A stretch of 64,000 bases of DNA from Clostridiales bacterium (GCA_022766365.1 JALENW010000024.1:113934-177933); one strand, 5' to 3'; shown: positions 28,549 through 37,931, numbered from the stretch's first letter. A program made the numbers and translations. The notes: a model not told the origin generated them from the letters alone.

Positions 28549-29904
28549 TTATCGGCTAAAAAGCCCTTTCCTCTTTCTTTCAACCATTTCATCGATGCGA
28601 GAGATATACTCTTGATAGTTGGTCACATTAGGTACCCTTTCCAGTCTGTTCTCACCGGGATAAAAGGCTTTGCTGATTCCACCGGCCCCCAGAGCAACTA
28701 TATCCTCATGTTCGTCCATTATGGCCATATTGTATATGCAGAAATTATCGTCTTTACAATATCCGGTATTTTCATATGCTCCTGCCATGTGTTTCTGTCT
28801 ATATAAATAATAAGGCCTGAATCCACGGAATCTCAATTCCTTAGCTCCTGACATAAGCATGTCTCCAACCAGGTCAGCTATTTTGTGGTAGTAACTTCTG
28901 TCTATATCTATAAGTTTTGATCCTCGCTTAACAGCAATAGAATGAATGGTAATGTTATTTGGACCTAAATCAATTACTTTTTTCAAAGTGTTTTGAAAAT
29001 CTTTTAGAGTTTCTCCCGGCAGCCCTGCAATTATGTCACAATTTATTCCCCTGAACGGAAATTTCTCAGCAATTTTAAAAGCTTCGTGAATCATTTGACT
29101 ACTGTGTTCTCTTCCGATTCTTCTTAGAGTTTCGTCATTCATAGTCTGAGGATTGATGCTTATCCTGTCCACTCCGCCTTCATATGCAGCTTTCAGCTTT
29201 TCTGAAGTTATTGTATCCGGTCGACCTGCTTCAAGGCTCATCTCTTTAAGTCTGCCTGTAGGTATATTTTCTTTTATTGCACAAAACAGTTCTCTCAGCT
29301 GAGGCGCACTAAGCGTTGTAGGTGTGCCTCCGCCAATGTAAATGGATCTGGGCATCATCCGGTTTTCTGACATCATTGAACCGACAGCTCTTATCTCTGT
29401 AAGCAGTGCTTGAAAATATTTATCTATTTCAGTGTCGGGTACTTGATTGGACGCAAACGAGCAGTAACTGCACCGTGTAGGGCAAAAAGGAATACCTATG
29501 TACATGGAGGAGTTTCTCGCATCAATACCTCCGATACTCTTTATCTGATAGTTATAGATGTCTTCAAGCAAATCTATTTTCTTATCCGAAAGCAGAAATT
29601 CCTCTTTCATAAAGTTTCTTGCTTCACAGATGTCGCCGAGTCTTTGCAGCGTTTCTCCCCAAAGTTTAACCGGTCTGATCCCTGTCAAAATTCCCCATTC
29701 AGGTCTATGGTCAGTCAGCTTAGATAGTTTGTTGAAAATTTCACTCTTAATTACATTTTTATCTTGACTTCCCTGAAGGTTGAAGTGAATTGTATTCGTG
29801 TCATCTTCCTCGACGAGAACATATTCATCCGGTGATAAGAAAACCTTTATCATCTCATCTAAAAGATATTTCTTTTCGTAGCTATGTATCTTAATCTTGT
29901 ACAA
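28549..29904 (-). CDS. hemZ: Coproporphyrinogen dehydrogenase-like radical SAM protein HemZ
   Basis: HemZ is a radical SAM protein related to oxygen-independent coproporphyrinogen III oxidase. The iron-sulfur motif is CPTRCSYC in GIPFCPTRCSYCSFAS; GGGTPT is the SAM-binding element. The N-terminal extension of about 150 residues before the radical SAM core is the HemZ hallmark. I prefer the TTG at 29904 (AAGAGG ten bases upstream, 14-base overlap with the previous gene); an ATG at 29943 would overlap by 53 bases. No other haem genes are nearby, so a role in haem synthesis is uncertain. Confidence 0.85.
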   Translation of the reverse strand: MYKIKIHSYEKKYLLDEMIKVFLSPDEYVLVEEDDTNTIHFNLQGSQDKNVIKSEIFNKLSKLTDHRPEWGILTGIRPVKLWGETLQRLGDICEARNFMKEEFLLSDKKIDLLEDIYNYQIKSIGGIDARNSSMYIGIPFCPTRCSYCSFASNQVPDTEIDKYFQALLTEIRAVGSMMSENRMMPRSIYIGGGTPTTLSAPQLRELFCAIKENIPTGRLKEMSLEAGRPDTITSEKLKAAYEGGVDRISINPQTMNDETLRRIGREHSSQMIHEAFKIAEKFPFRGINCDIIAGLPGETLKDFQNTLKKVIDLGPNNITIHSIAVKRGSKLIDIDRSYYHKIADLVGDMLMSGAKELRFRGFRPYYLYRQKHMAGAYENTGYCKDDNFCIYNMAIMDEHEDIVALGAGGISKAFYPGENRLERVPNVTNYQEYISRIDEMVERKRKGLFSR

Positions 29905-30514
29905 AAGGATTGTGCCTCTTCTCGTGTAAAATAGTGGTTTCACCCATATGGCCCGGTAAAAGAACCATTGTGTCGGGGTATTTGAATATTTTGTGTTTAA
30001 TGGAATTTATTATTTCTCCGTAATTTCCACTGTAAAAATCAGTTCTTCCTATAGATTCTCTAAAAATAGTATCTCCTGTGAACATATAGTCACCGCTAAC
30101 TATACACATTCCACCCTTTGTATGGCCCGGTGTATGAATGAACTTAAGTTCTGTGTTCCCAATAGTTAGGACTTCCCCATCTGTCACATAGATATCTGCA
30201 TCCATTGAAATATCATATCCGAATATATCTTTTGCTGCATTTAACTTTGTATCGTTTAAAATTTCCTTCTCTTCCTCATAGGCAATTGTTTTAATATTTG
30301 GAAAATCCTCCTTGAATCCGGCAACGCCTCCTATGTGGTCTCCATGGCCATGGGTTAAAATTATGTATTCCGGATTGATTCCTTCTTCCTTAACAATTTC
30401 TGTAAGCCTAGGTTCATATCCACCCGGATCTACTATGAAACCTTTCTTGGTTTCATCATAAACAAGATATGTGTTCACCTGAATAGGTGAGGTTAAAAAT
30501 CTATATATTTGCAT
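29891..30514 (-). CDS. MBL-fold hydrolase, glyoxalase II-like (YqgX type)
   Basis: The 207-residue protein has the metallo-beta-lactamase metal motif THGHGDHIGG near 54-63, HTPGHTKGG, FTGDTIF and a late LLPGHM. This spacing fits the hydroxyacylglutathione-hydrolase-like group that includes Bacillus YqgX. It probably hydrolyses a thioester, but the substrate is unknown. It sits between relA and hemZ; in many Clostridia the order relA, MBL hydrolase, hemZ, hisS, aspS recurs. Confidence 0.88.
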   Translation of the reverse strand: MQIYRFLTSPIQVNTYLVYDETKKGFIVDPGGYEPRLTEIVKEEGINPEYIILTHGHGDHIGGVAGFKEDFPNIKTIAYEEEKEILNDTKLNAAKDIFGYDISMDADIYVTDGEVLTIGNTELKFIHTPGHTKGGMCIVSGDYMFTGDTIFRESIGRTDFYSGNYGEIINSIKHKIFKYPDTMVLLPGHMGETTILHEKRHNPFVQD

Positions 30515-30550
30515 AGCATTTCTCTTTCTCTAATCTTAAATTTGAACTGT

Positions 30551-32737
30551 CTATCCTCTGTATACGCTTATTATGCCCTGAAGGTTTCGGAGAATTCTTT
30601 GGATTTTCTGCATATGTTGGGTACTGGCAATTGAAAGTGTCAAGGTTATCTTTAAAGTATCATCACCTCTAGGCTTAGCATTCACCCCTGCAATATGTAT
30701 GTCCATATCTTCACAAGCTCTTGATATATCAGAAAAGATTCCTTTCCTATCACCTGTAATTACTGTAATATCCACATCATATGATTTACCCGGCTTCATA
30801 TCCTCCCATTCGACTTCTATCAGTCTGGAAGTTTCCTCATCGGGCAAGGAGATAATATTAGGACAGTCGGTTCTATGAACTGAAATCCCTCTCCCCTTTG
30901 TAATGAAGCCTATTATCTTATCCCCCGGTACAGGATTACAACATCTTGCAGTTCTGATCATAAGGTTATCAAGACCGCCTTTTACCGTAATACCGGGATC
31001 ATCGTTTTTCCTGGGGCGTTTGTCCACTTTGTTAATGGACTCAATTACTTCTTCCTTACTCTCATCTTTTTTTGCATTGACTTCATCTGTGTGAAGTTTG
31101 ATCAGAAAATTAGCAACTTTGCTTAGTACAGTTCCTCCGCGGGAAATCTGAGTATAAAGCTCATCTGAATTCGAATATAAAAATTCTTTGACAGCCTTAT
31201 TTATACTTCCTGACTTAGCTACAAGCTGAGGATCAAGTCCTTTTTTACGAATGCTCTTGTCAAGGACATCTTTTCCCTTTGCAACGTCATCTCCCTTATT
31301 TTCACGCTTTAACCATTGTCTGATTTTATTTCGTGCGGAAGAACTCTTGGCAATCTTAAGCCAGTCTACGCTAGGTCCGCTGGAATTTGAAGATGTTACA
31401 ATTTCAACAATATCTCCATTCTGGAGGGCATGGTCAATTGTAACCATCTTGCCGTTAACCTTGGCTCCGACACAATGGCTTCCTACGTCGGTGTGAATCT
31501 TATATGCAAAGTCCAGTGGCGTTGAACCTGAAGGTAAATCAATCACTTCTCCCTTTGGAGTGAAAACGAACACCTGTGTGGAGAACAAATCCATTTTCAA
31601 TGTATCCAGGAATTCTTTGGGGTCATTGAGTTCCTGCTGCCATTCCAGAGTTTGTCTTAGCCAAGCCAGCTTCATATCCTCGCTGTTACTGTTTTTTCCG
31701 CTTTTGCCTTCCTTATATTTCCAGTGAGCAGCTATACCATACTCAGCAACTCTGTGCATCTCGTAAGTCCTGATTTGAATTTCAAATGGCTCACCATTAT
31801 CTCCGAGAACAGTTGTATGTAGAGACTGATACATATTCGCCTTAGGCATAGCAATATAGTCCTTAAAACGCCCCGGAATTGGCTTCCATATTGTATGGAC
31901 TATCCCCAACACAGCATAACAATCCCTAACTGTTTCAACAATTATTCTTATAGCAGTCAGATCAAATATCTCGTCAAGCTGTTTATCCTGCAGCTTCATC
32001 TTCTTGTATATGCTGTATATATGTTTGGACCTTCCGGTGATATCATATTTTAAATTCATATCCTTCATGGCATCTTTTATCTCGTCCATGGTCTGGTTTA
32101 TGAATTCTTCCCTTTGATTTTTCTTTGCTGTTATCTCTTTTGACAGCTGTGTGTATTCATCGGGCTTCAGATACATAAGAGCAATATCCTCCAGCTCGAA
32201 CTTGATAGTGTAAATTCCGAGACGACTTGCCAGAGGCGCATAAATATCCAATGTTTCCTGCGCTTTTTCCTTTCGCTTCTCAGGAGTCATAAACTGCAAT
32301 GTTCTCATATTATGCAACCTGTCTGCTAACTTGATTATCAGAACACGTATGTCTTTGGACATAGCCAGGAACATTTTACGCAAATTTTCAGCCTGGGCTT
32401 CTTCTTTATTGTCAAATTTAATTGCTCCAAGCTTAGTAACACCGTCAACAAGAAGGGCTATCTCTTCATTAAAATCATTTACGAGTTCTTCTCTTGTATA
32501 ATCGGTATCTTCAACAACATCATGCAAAAGTCCGCCGATAATAGTGGCTTCATCCATTCCGAGCTGAGCGAGAATCACCGCAACGGACATTGGATGAATA
32601 ATATACGGTTCTCCGCTTTTTCTCATCTGCCCGGTGTGAAGCTCCATAGCTTTATCAAGAGCTCTTCCTATTAAATCGACGTCATAATTACTGTTTATGC
32701 TGAGTAATGTGTTTAAAAATTCCTTTTTAGATTGCAT
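30551..32737 (-). CDS. relA: Bifunctional (p)ppGpp synthetase/hydrolase RelA/SpoT
   Basis: This long RSH protein has an HD hydrolase domain with HDVVEDTDYT, a synthetase domain (GRSKHIYSIYKKM, then FKDYIAMPKANMYQSLHTT), a TGS domain (VFTPKGEVIDLPSGSTPLDF), a zinc-finger-like Cys segment RCCNPVPGD and a C-terminal ACT domain. Both active sites look intact, so it should make and degrade (p)ppGpp. I chose the ATG at 32737, giving about 728 residues: the promoter found upstream would start the message near 32760, which rules out the TTG at 32758. The ribosome-binding site is weak (GGAA). Confidence 0.94.
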   Translation of the reverse strand: MQSKKEFLNTLLSINSNYDVDLIGRALDKAMELHTGQMRKSGEPYIIHPMSVAVILAQLGMDEATIIGGLLHDVVEDTDYTREELVNDFNEEIALLVDGVTKLGAIKFDNKEEAQAENLRKMFLAMSKDIRVLIIKLADRLHNMRTLQFMTPEKRKEKAQETLDIYAPLASRLGIYTIKFELEDIALMYLKPDEYTQLSKEITAKKNQREEFINQTMDEIKDAMKDMNLKYDITGRSKHIYSIYKKMKLQDKQLDEIFDLTAIRIIVETVRDCYAVLGIVHTIWKPIPGRFKDYIAMPKANMYQSLHTTVLGDNGEPFEIQIRTYEMHRVAEYGIAAHWKYKEGKSGKNSNSEDMKLAWLRQTLEWQQELNDPKEFLDTLKMDLFSTQVFVFTPKGEVIDLPSGSTPLDFAYKIHTDVGSHCVGAKVNGKMVTIDHALQNGDIVEIVTSSNSSGPSVDWLKIAKSSSARNKIRQWLKRENKGDDVAKGKDVLDKSIRKKGLDPQLVAKSGSINKAVKEFLYSNSDELYTQISRGGTVLSKVANFLIKLHTDEVNAKKDESKEEVIESINKVDKRPRKNDDPGITVKGGLDNLMIRTARCCNPVPGDKIIGFITKGRGISVHRTDCPNIISLPDEETSRLIEVEWEDMKPGKSYDVDITVITGDRKGIFSDISRACEDMDIHIAGVNAKPRGDDTLKITLTLSIASTQHMQKIQRILRNLQGIISVYRG

Positions 32738-32766
32738 GAGTTGTTCCGTCAAAATCAAATAATATA

Positions 32767-32795
32767 ACTATAAATTTCCTACCCTGTTAAGGCAA
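32767..32795 (-). promoter_or_regulatory. Promoter of relA
   Basis: Minus strand: TTGCCT, 17-base spacer, TATAGT. The predicted transcription start is about 23 bases before the chosen relA ATG. Confidence 0.65.
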
Positions 32796-32822
32796 ATATA
32801 ATCAAATAATAAATGATAAATT

Positions 32823-32856
32823 ATACCAGCAGAATTCACTGAAACTCTGCTGGTAT
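32823..32856 (-). terminator. Terminator after secDF
   Basis: An 11-base perfect inverted repeat (ATACCAGCAGA / TCTGCTGGTAT, 12-base loop) is followed on the minus strand by AT-rich AATTTATCATTTATT. It lies between secDF and the relA promoter. Confidence 0.7.
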
Positions 32857-32921
32857 CAAGCACATTTCTAATATCGTGCCTCAATCCATTGGGGCAATAT
32901 ACGAATCATTTGTTAATTTGC

Positions 32922-35141
32922 TTATTTCTTTTCCTTCTTGATTTTCTTGTGTTTGGCTTCATAGGTTGACTTCTCCTCACCTTTTGAAAATTCGTACAGA
33001 AGAGGACTGCAGAGGAATATTGAGGAATATGTTCCGACTATAACACCTATCATAAGAGGAAGTACAAACTCCCTGATTGAAGCGGAAACCATTATGAAAA
33101 GTGGTATCATACAAACAATTGTTGTCAAAGAAGTTATCAAAGATCTGTCCAGTGTCTGTCCTATGCTGACGTCCAAAATATTAATCAGAGGCTTCTTCCT
33201 GTAAAGATGTCTATTCTCTCTGATCCTGTCAAATATTACAATAGTGTCATTTATAGAATAACCGACCACTGTCAGGATACCTGCTATAAACGGATTGTTA
33301 ATTGTTACTCCGAATATGGCATAGAATGCAAGCATTACACAAACATCATGTAGAACTCCGGCTATGGAAGAGACACCGTACTTCCATGACTTAAATCTGA
33401 ATATTATATATATCAGCATGCCGACAGCAGCAAGAGCAATGGATTTTACCGCATTGGTTTTCAGCTCTCTCCCGATTGTAGGGCCAAACTGTTCCGATGC
33501 CAGAACTGAGTCGTCTTTGAGATTAAACTCCTTCTTCATCGTATCAACAATCTTGCCTCTTTCCTTATTCTCCAATGCTTTGATAGTTTTAATCACAGCC
33601 CTTTCACTCTTCTCTCCCGAGAAAATAATTTGTGGATTCAGGTCATACTTGTCCAGAGCTTTTTCTATTTCCTGAGAGCTTACCTTCTTACCTAAATCAA
33701 ATTCCATCATGGTACCACCGGTAAAGTCGATTCCATAATTGAACCCTCTTATAATTCCGAATAAAAGTCCAATGATGATAACTGCTCCGCTGATTCCATA
33801 GAAAATTTTTCTTTTTTCAATCAGTTTAAATTCTGTGCCAGAGAATGATTTGACCTTGCCGTCAGCCGGTATTCCAATAAGTGCTGTCTTACTAATCCTC
33901 TTGCTGTTAGCCAGGATACCGACAAAAATCTGGGTAATAATTACAGCTGTAAATATGCTTATAATAATACCTATCATCAACGTAAGGGCAAAACCCTTAA
34001 CTACAGTAGATCCGATCTCATATAAAACAACTGTGGCAATCAAAGTTGTTATCTGTGCATCCAGTACCGTAGTCAAGGCATGTTTGAAACCTTGATCTAT
34101 TGCTACCCTTACTGTTTTGCCTGCTGAAATCTCTTCTTTAATTCTGGAGAAAATTATTACGTTTGCGTCAACCGCCATACCGATGGACAGTATGATACCG
34201 GCAATTCCCGGCAGGGTTAAAACTCCTCCCATAGCTGACATCGACCAAAGTACCAAAAGTACATATAGGAGCAGGGATACACTTGCTACAACGCCAAGTA
34301 ATCTATAGCAAACTATCATAATTAAGAATACCAGAGCTATACCTATAATTCCGGCAATAACTGATTTAGCCAGAGCATCTTCACCGATTGTTGCAGTTTG
34401 AACTGATGAAGAGATTTCTTTGAGAGTAACAGGAAGCGACCCTCCTCTTATCAGTGCAGCTGTAGTGCTTGCTTCTTCCTTAGCGTATCCTCCGCTGCCA
34501 CTGGTGATTTCGCAGCTCCCGCTGTTTATAACTTGCTGAACCCTTGGATGAGTTACTATCTTATCGTCAAGTACAATTGCTATCTCATTAGGTGACATTC
34601 CTTGAATTGAAGGAGTTACCGTTCCGGATACTGCCTTTGAGGTTCCTTCTTCAAAGAGCTTGGTCCCTTTGCTGTCAAATTTTAAATCTATCTTATATCC
34701 ACCGTTCTGTGAATCCGGACTTATGGATGCATCCTTTACTCGATCGCCTGTCAAAACCTCAGAACCGTCTGCTAAAACAAATCTCAGCTGTGCAGTCTTA
34801 CCTATTTGATCGATAGCTGATTCAGCATCTTTAACTCCGGGCATTTCAACTCTCAATCTGTTTTTACCTTCGATCACAACAGTGGATTCGGAAATCCCCA
34901 TTGCATTTACACGGTTGTTCAGAACTTCCTTGGTCTGTTCCATGATACCTTTAAGTTCTGCTCCCTGAGCTTTGGTTTCCGCCTCCATAACAACGTATAC
35001 GCCGCCGTTGATGTCAAGACCAAATTTCAACGCATCTTTGATAGATTTATAATTACCTATACCAAAGACGGAAACATACCAACCGAAAACCATTACGGCA
35101 AGTATGAGCAAGGACAAAATTCTTCTGACTTTAAGATTCAT
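32922..35141 (-). CDS. secDF: Fused protein translocase subunit SecDF
   Basis: SecD and SecF are joined in one chain of about 739 residues, as in Bacillus. The SecD half has a first membrane helix (about 7-25), GLDINGGVYVVMEAE, the periplasmic domain, and a six-helix bundle with GMAVDANVIIFSRIKEE. The SecF half starts around 440 with a new helix, GFNYGIDFTGGTMMEF, and the bundle motif GYSINDTIVIFDRIREN. It uses the proton gradient to aid Sec export. The start at 35141 has AAGGTGA upstream; an earlier in-frame ATG does not. It has its own promoter and is split from yajC by a terminator. Confidence 0.95.
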   Translation of the reverse strand: MNLKVRRILSLLILAVMVFGWYVSVFGIGNYKSIKDALKFGLDINGGVYVVMEAETKAQGAELKGIMEQTKEVLNNRVNAMGISESTVVIEGKNRLRVEMPGVKDAESAIDQIGKTAQLRFVLADGSEVLTGDRVKDASISPDSQNGGYKIDLKFDSKGTKLFEEGTSKAVSGTVTPSIQGMSPNEIAIVLDDKIVTHPRVQQVINSGSCEITSGSGGYAKEEASTTAALIRGGSLPVTLKEISSSVQTATIGEDALAKSVIAGIIGIALVFLIMIVCYRLLGVVASVSLLLYVLLVLWSMSAMGGVLTLPGIAGIILSIGMAVDANVIIFSRIKEEISAGKTVRVAIDQGFKHALTTVLDAQITTLIATVVLYEIGSTVVKGFALTLMIGIIISIFTAVIITQIFVGILANSKRISKTALIGIPADGKVKSFSGTEFKLIEKRKIFYGISGAVIIIGLLFGIIRGFNYGIDFTGGTMMEFDLGKKVSSQEIEKALDKYDLNPQIIFSGEKSERAVIKTIKALENKERGKIVDTMKKEFNLKDDSVLASEQFGPTIGRELKTNAVKSIALAAVGMLIYIIFRFKSWKYGVSSIAGVLHDVCVMLAFYAIFGVTINNPFIAGILTVVGYSINDTIVIFDRIRENRHLYRKKPLINILDVSIGQTLDRSLITSLTTIVCMIPLFIMVSASIREFVLPLMIGVIVGTYSSIFLCSPLLYEFSKGEEKSTYEAKHKKIKKEKK

Positions 35142-35183
35142 AACGTCACCTTCACTTATAAAAAATAATTTCATACATATTGT

Positions 35184-35212
35184 ATTTTACTACTTTTCCT
35201 TTGAATCGGCAA
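35184..35212 (-). promoter_or_regulatory. Promoter of secDF
   Basis: Minus strand: TTGCCG, 17-base spacer, TAAAAT, about 40 bases before the secDF ATG. It lies just downstream of the yajC terminator. Confidence 0.65.
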
Positions 35213-35294
35213 GGGCTAACACCGTATTTCCTTTCATTTTAGACAACGAAAAGAGGATTCGTTAGTTTTGATACCATCATTTTTGTAATGTATA

Positions 35295-35324
35295 TAAAAA
35301 AATGGTGTATATTTCATACACCAT
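35295..35324 (-). terminator. Terminator after yajC
   Basis: Minus strand: nine-base stem ATGGTGTAT / ATACACCAT with a short loop, followed directly by seven Ts. It ends the tRNA-yajC unit 48 bases after the yajC stop. Confidence 0.9.
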
Positions 35325-35371
35325 AATTCGCATAAAATTATATAAAACTAATCAGGCAAACGACAGAGAGA

Positions 35372-35920
35372 TTACACTTGCAAATCCCCTAAGCTATCCT
35401 TGTTTTCTTCCGAATCAACTGCATCTGATCCTACCGCTACCTCAGAATTATTCCGGATTTTTTCTGAATCAGTCGATTCTGCGTTTGATTCTTTGATTTC
35501 CTCGGCAGCTACTGCACCGGTCTCTGCTGCAGTATCAGCACCATGCTTAACTTTATCTTCGTTATTCTTCTCTTCCTTGTCTTTTTTTAGCTTCTTGGGA
35601 GTGAATTTCTTAACTTCTTTCTTCTCGTCAGTTCTATCCGAAGATGACTTGGACTTACTTGTGACACTTGAAACGGACCATCTCATGACCTCGAATTTTG
35701 TCTTGTCTGCTCCCACTTGAATAATTAGAGTTTCAGGATTGGTCTTTACAACCTTTCCGCATATACCACCTATTGTTACAATTCGATCTCCTGCTTGAAT
35801 ACTGTCTCGCATTGAAGCGATAGCCTTCTCTTTCTTCTTCTGTGGTCTGATGAGTAGGAAATATATACCTACGATAAAAACAATTAAAATGACAAAGTTT
35901 GCACCTAGTCCTGCTGGCAT
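35372..35920 (-). CDS. yajC: Preprotein translocase subunit YajC with long charged tail
   Basis: YajC is a small single-span accessory of SecDF. The membrane helix is at about 8-25 (ANFVILIVFIVGIYFLLI), followed by RPQKKKEKAIASMRDSIQAGDRIV and GGICGKVV, the conserved core. The protein is 182 residues, while family members usually have about 90-110. The additional part, from about residue 95, is a low-complexity tail: first Lys-rich (KKLKKDKEEK), then rich in Glu, Asp, Ser and Ala. AGGAGG precedes the ATG. It lies just after two tRNA genes and upstream of secDF. Confidence 0.93.
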   Translation of the reverse strand: MPAGLGANFVILIVFIVGIYFLLIRPQKKKEKAIASMRDSIQAGDRIVTIGGICGKVVKTNPETLIIQVGADKTKFEVMRWSVSSVTSKSKSSSDRTDEKKEVKKFTPKKLKKDKEEKNNEDKVKHGADTAAETGAVAAEEIKESNAESTDSEKIRNNSEVAVGSDAVDSEENKDSLGDLQV

Positions 35921-35979
35921 GTTCTACCTCCTTGTATGAATTCAATACGAAATTTATATTTGAGTATCTTTAAATATAG

Positions 35980-36066
35980 TGGTGCCGGCGATGGGGGTCG
36001 AACCCATACGGTGTTGCCACCACAGGATTTTGAATCCTGCACGTCTGCCAATTCCATCACGCCGGC
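35980..36066 (-). tRNA. tRNA-Leu (anticodon CAA)
   Basis: The 87-base class II tRNA has a seven-base acceptor stem (GCCGGCG / CGCCGGC), discriminator A and an encoded CCA. The anticodon stem CAGGA / TCCTG encloses the loop TTCAAAA, giving CAA for UUG codons. A long variable arm and the GGTTCGACCCC T-arm are present. It is eight bases downstream of the next tRNA. Confidence 0.97.
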
Positions 36067-36074
36067 AAATAAAA

Positions 36075-36157
36075 TGGTGCGGCCGACTGGATTTGAACCA
36101 GCACGGTTGCCCACACGCCCCTCAAACGTGCGCGTCTGCCTATTCCGCCACGGCCGC
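36075..36157 (-). tRNA. tRNA-Leu (anticodon GAG)
   Basis: The 83-base class II tRNA has acceptor stem GCGGCCG / CGGCCGC, discriminator A and encoded CCA. The anticodon stem CACGT / GCGTG has one wobble pair and encloses TTGAGGG, giving GAG for CUC/CUU codons. The T-arm is GGTTCAAATCC. It starts 22 bases after the stop of the solute-binding protein gene, probably co-transcribed with it. Confidence 0.97.
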
Positions 36158-36179
36158 ACAGAGAATTAATCTCCGTCTG

Positions 36180-37844
36180 TTATGATTTCTTGCCTTCCCC
36201 ATCTTCCTTAAGATTAGACTTATCTTTGACAGAATCCGGTCTGCTCCATTTCCAGTTCTCACAACCGTCGTAGATATTGAAGAAAGTCGGATCCGGTTTC
36301 TCTACCCACTTACCTCCCGAAACGAGACCGTACTCATAGTAACCTATACAATAATACGGTACATCATCAGTCAAACGTTCAGAAAGTTTTCTGAAAATTT
36401 TCTGACGTTTATCAGGTGAGATGCAGTGTTCCATCTGATCAGCAAGATTAATTACATCTTCATTAGAATAACCGATTGATCCGGATTTGTCAAATAGTTT
36501 TCTTAAATCGTACCTCGGGTCAAATTCCATTCCGCCGATAAATATATCAAAATTACCTTCTCCCAGCCTTGAAAAATACTCACTGTCAGGCACTGATTCA
36601 ATTTGCAAATCAATATTGATTTTTTTTAAATAATTCTTAATATCTTCTGCCATTGATTTCCTAAAAGAATTGGAATCATTGATTAAAAGTCTCAACGTAA
36701 CCTTTTCACCTTTTTTTGTGACAAGAGAATTGTTGTCATCAATTTTTTTATATCCTTTGTTTTCCAACGATACAACGGCTTTTGACGGACTGTAATCAAC
36801 ACTCTTAGTGTCTTTAACACTCAAGAAGTCAGGAAAGTAAATTGAATTATTGGGCAATCCCAATCCGCCGAAATAATCATCCACAAGAGAGTTAAAATTG
36901 ATTGACTTTATTATTGCTCTGCGTAGAGTTTTGTCCTTTAAAAATTCATTTCTGAAATTAAATCCTATATACTCCATGCGATTTGAGATTATCGGCGTAA
37001 AGTCAAGCTGCAAATCGTCAGCATCTGATTGGGCGTTTATACCCTTCGCCATTTTTGATGTGACTGCACCTATAGTAATAAGACCATCCAAATCTTCTCC
37101 TTGCTTAGTAAAAGAAAAGACAAGGTCATTTCCGGCTTTTTTCCCAAAATATCCTTTGTTCGGAGAAAGTTTGAACCCATTTTCAGTCTGAGATGAGACA
37201 GAATATATCCCCGATGTCACCTGATCGTATCCTGTTAAGTCCTTTTTAAAATGTTCTGACGAAATTATCGGAAATACCAAATTCGATAAACTTGCGTCAC
37301 CCGGATTGGCGAAGTTAATTGTGATATCAAATTCACCTGTCTTTTCTACTGAAGCTATTTTGTTCCCGTAGGAAAAGAAAGGCCCTTCTTCTCCGATATC
37401 TTTGATGGCATCTACAGTGAATTCAACATCGTCAGCCTTAATTGGTGAACCATCTGAAAATGCTCCGTTTTGTTTCAGTTTTAGAGAAACCGTTCCTGTG
37501 CTCTCATCGGTTTTATATGTATCCACAATGTCGGGAGATACGCTTAAGTCTTTATTGAAGTAAAAAAGTCCGGAATATAGCAGGTGCCACATTTGATACA
37601 CATCAACCTCATTTGATGTCAAAATATTCATATTCTTGGGCTGCCTTATGGAAAAAAACAGTGTATCAGACGCTTTGAATTTAACTGCGTCTTGCTTTTC
37701 CTTTTTTGAATCATTATCCATGTATATGAATAAAATAGCGATTATTCCGGAAATCACTACAAAACAAACGATTACAGCAATTATATTTTTATGAAGAAAG
37801 TCTACAGTATCTCGCAAGAGCGATCTATTGGATTCAATTTTCAT
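36180..37844 (-). CDS. Family 5 extracellular solute-binding protein with N-terminal membrane anchor
   Basis: The 554-residue protein belongs to the oligopeptide/dipeptide-binding (SBP_bac_5) family: WHLLYSGLFYFNKDLSVSPDIVDTY and then KLKQNGAFSDGSPIKADDVEFT are typical. An N-terminal hydrophobic helix (about 20-42) follows a basic stretch. There is no lipobox cysteine, so it is probably anchored by an uncleaved helix. No permease or ATPase genes are nearby. It is downstream of coaE by 87 bases and just before two tRNA-Leu genes. A short hairpin (ACGGAGA / TCTCTGT) follows the stop. The ligand is unknown. Confidence 0.85.
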   Translation of the reverse strand: MKIESNRSLLRDTVDFLHKNIIAVIVCFVVISGIIAILFIYMDNDSKKEKQDAVKFKASDTLFFSIRQPKNMNILTSNEVDVYQMWHLLYSGLFYFNKDLSVSPDIVDTYKTDESTGTVSLKLKQNGAFSDGSPIKADDVEFTVDAIKDIGEEGPFFSYGNKIASVEKTGEFDITINFANPGDASLSNLVFPIISSEHFKKDLTGYDQVTSGIYSVSSQTENGFKLSPNKGYFGKKAGNDLVFSFTKQGEDLDGLITIGAVTSKMAKGINAQSDADDLQLDFTPIISNRMEYIGFNFRNEFLKDKTLRRAIIKSINFNSLVDDYFGGLGLPNNSIYFPDFLSVKDTKSVDYSPSKAVVSLENKGYKKIDDNNSLVTKKGEKVTLRLLINDSNSFRKSMAEDIKNYLKKINIDLQIESVPDSEYFSRLGEGNFDIFIGGMEFDPRYDLRKLFDKSGSIGYSNEDVINLADQMEHCISPDKRQKIFRKLSERLTDDVPYYCIGYYEYGLVSGGKWVEKPDPTFFNIYDGCENWKWSRPDSVKDKSNLKEDGEGKKS

Positions 37845-37931
37845 ATTTTAGAACTAATCCCTCCTGATTTTCCGGTCCATAAAACGCAATTGGAATTAAT
37901 CGCAATTCCCCGGAAAGTATTCTTTTGATTT

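Noticed and set aside
35936..36185. Plus-strand open frames of about 70-77 residues over the tRNA region
   Set aside because: They are antisense to two well-formed tRNA-Leu genes and have no family features.
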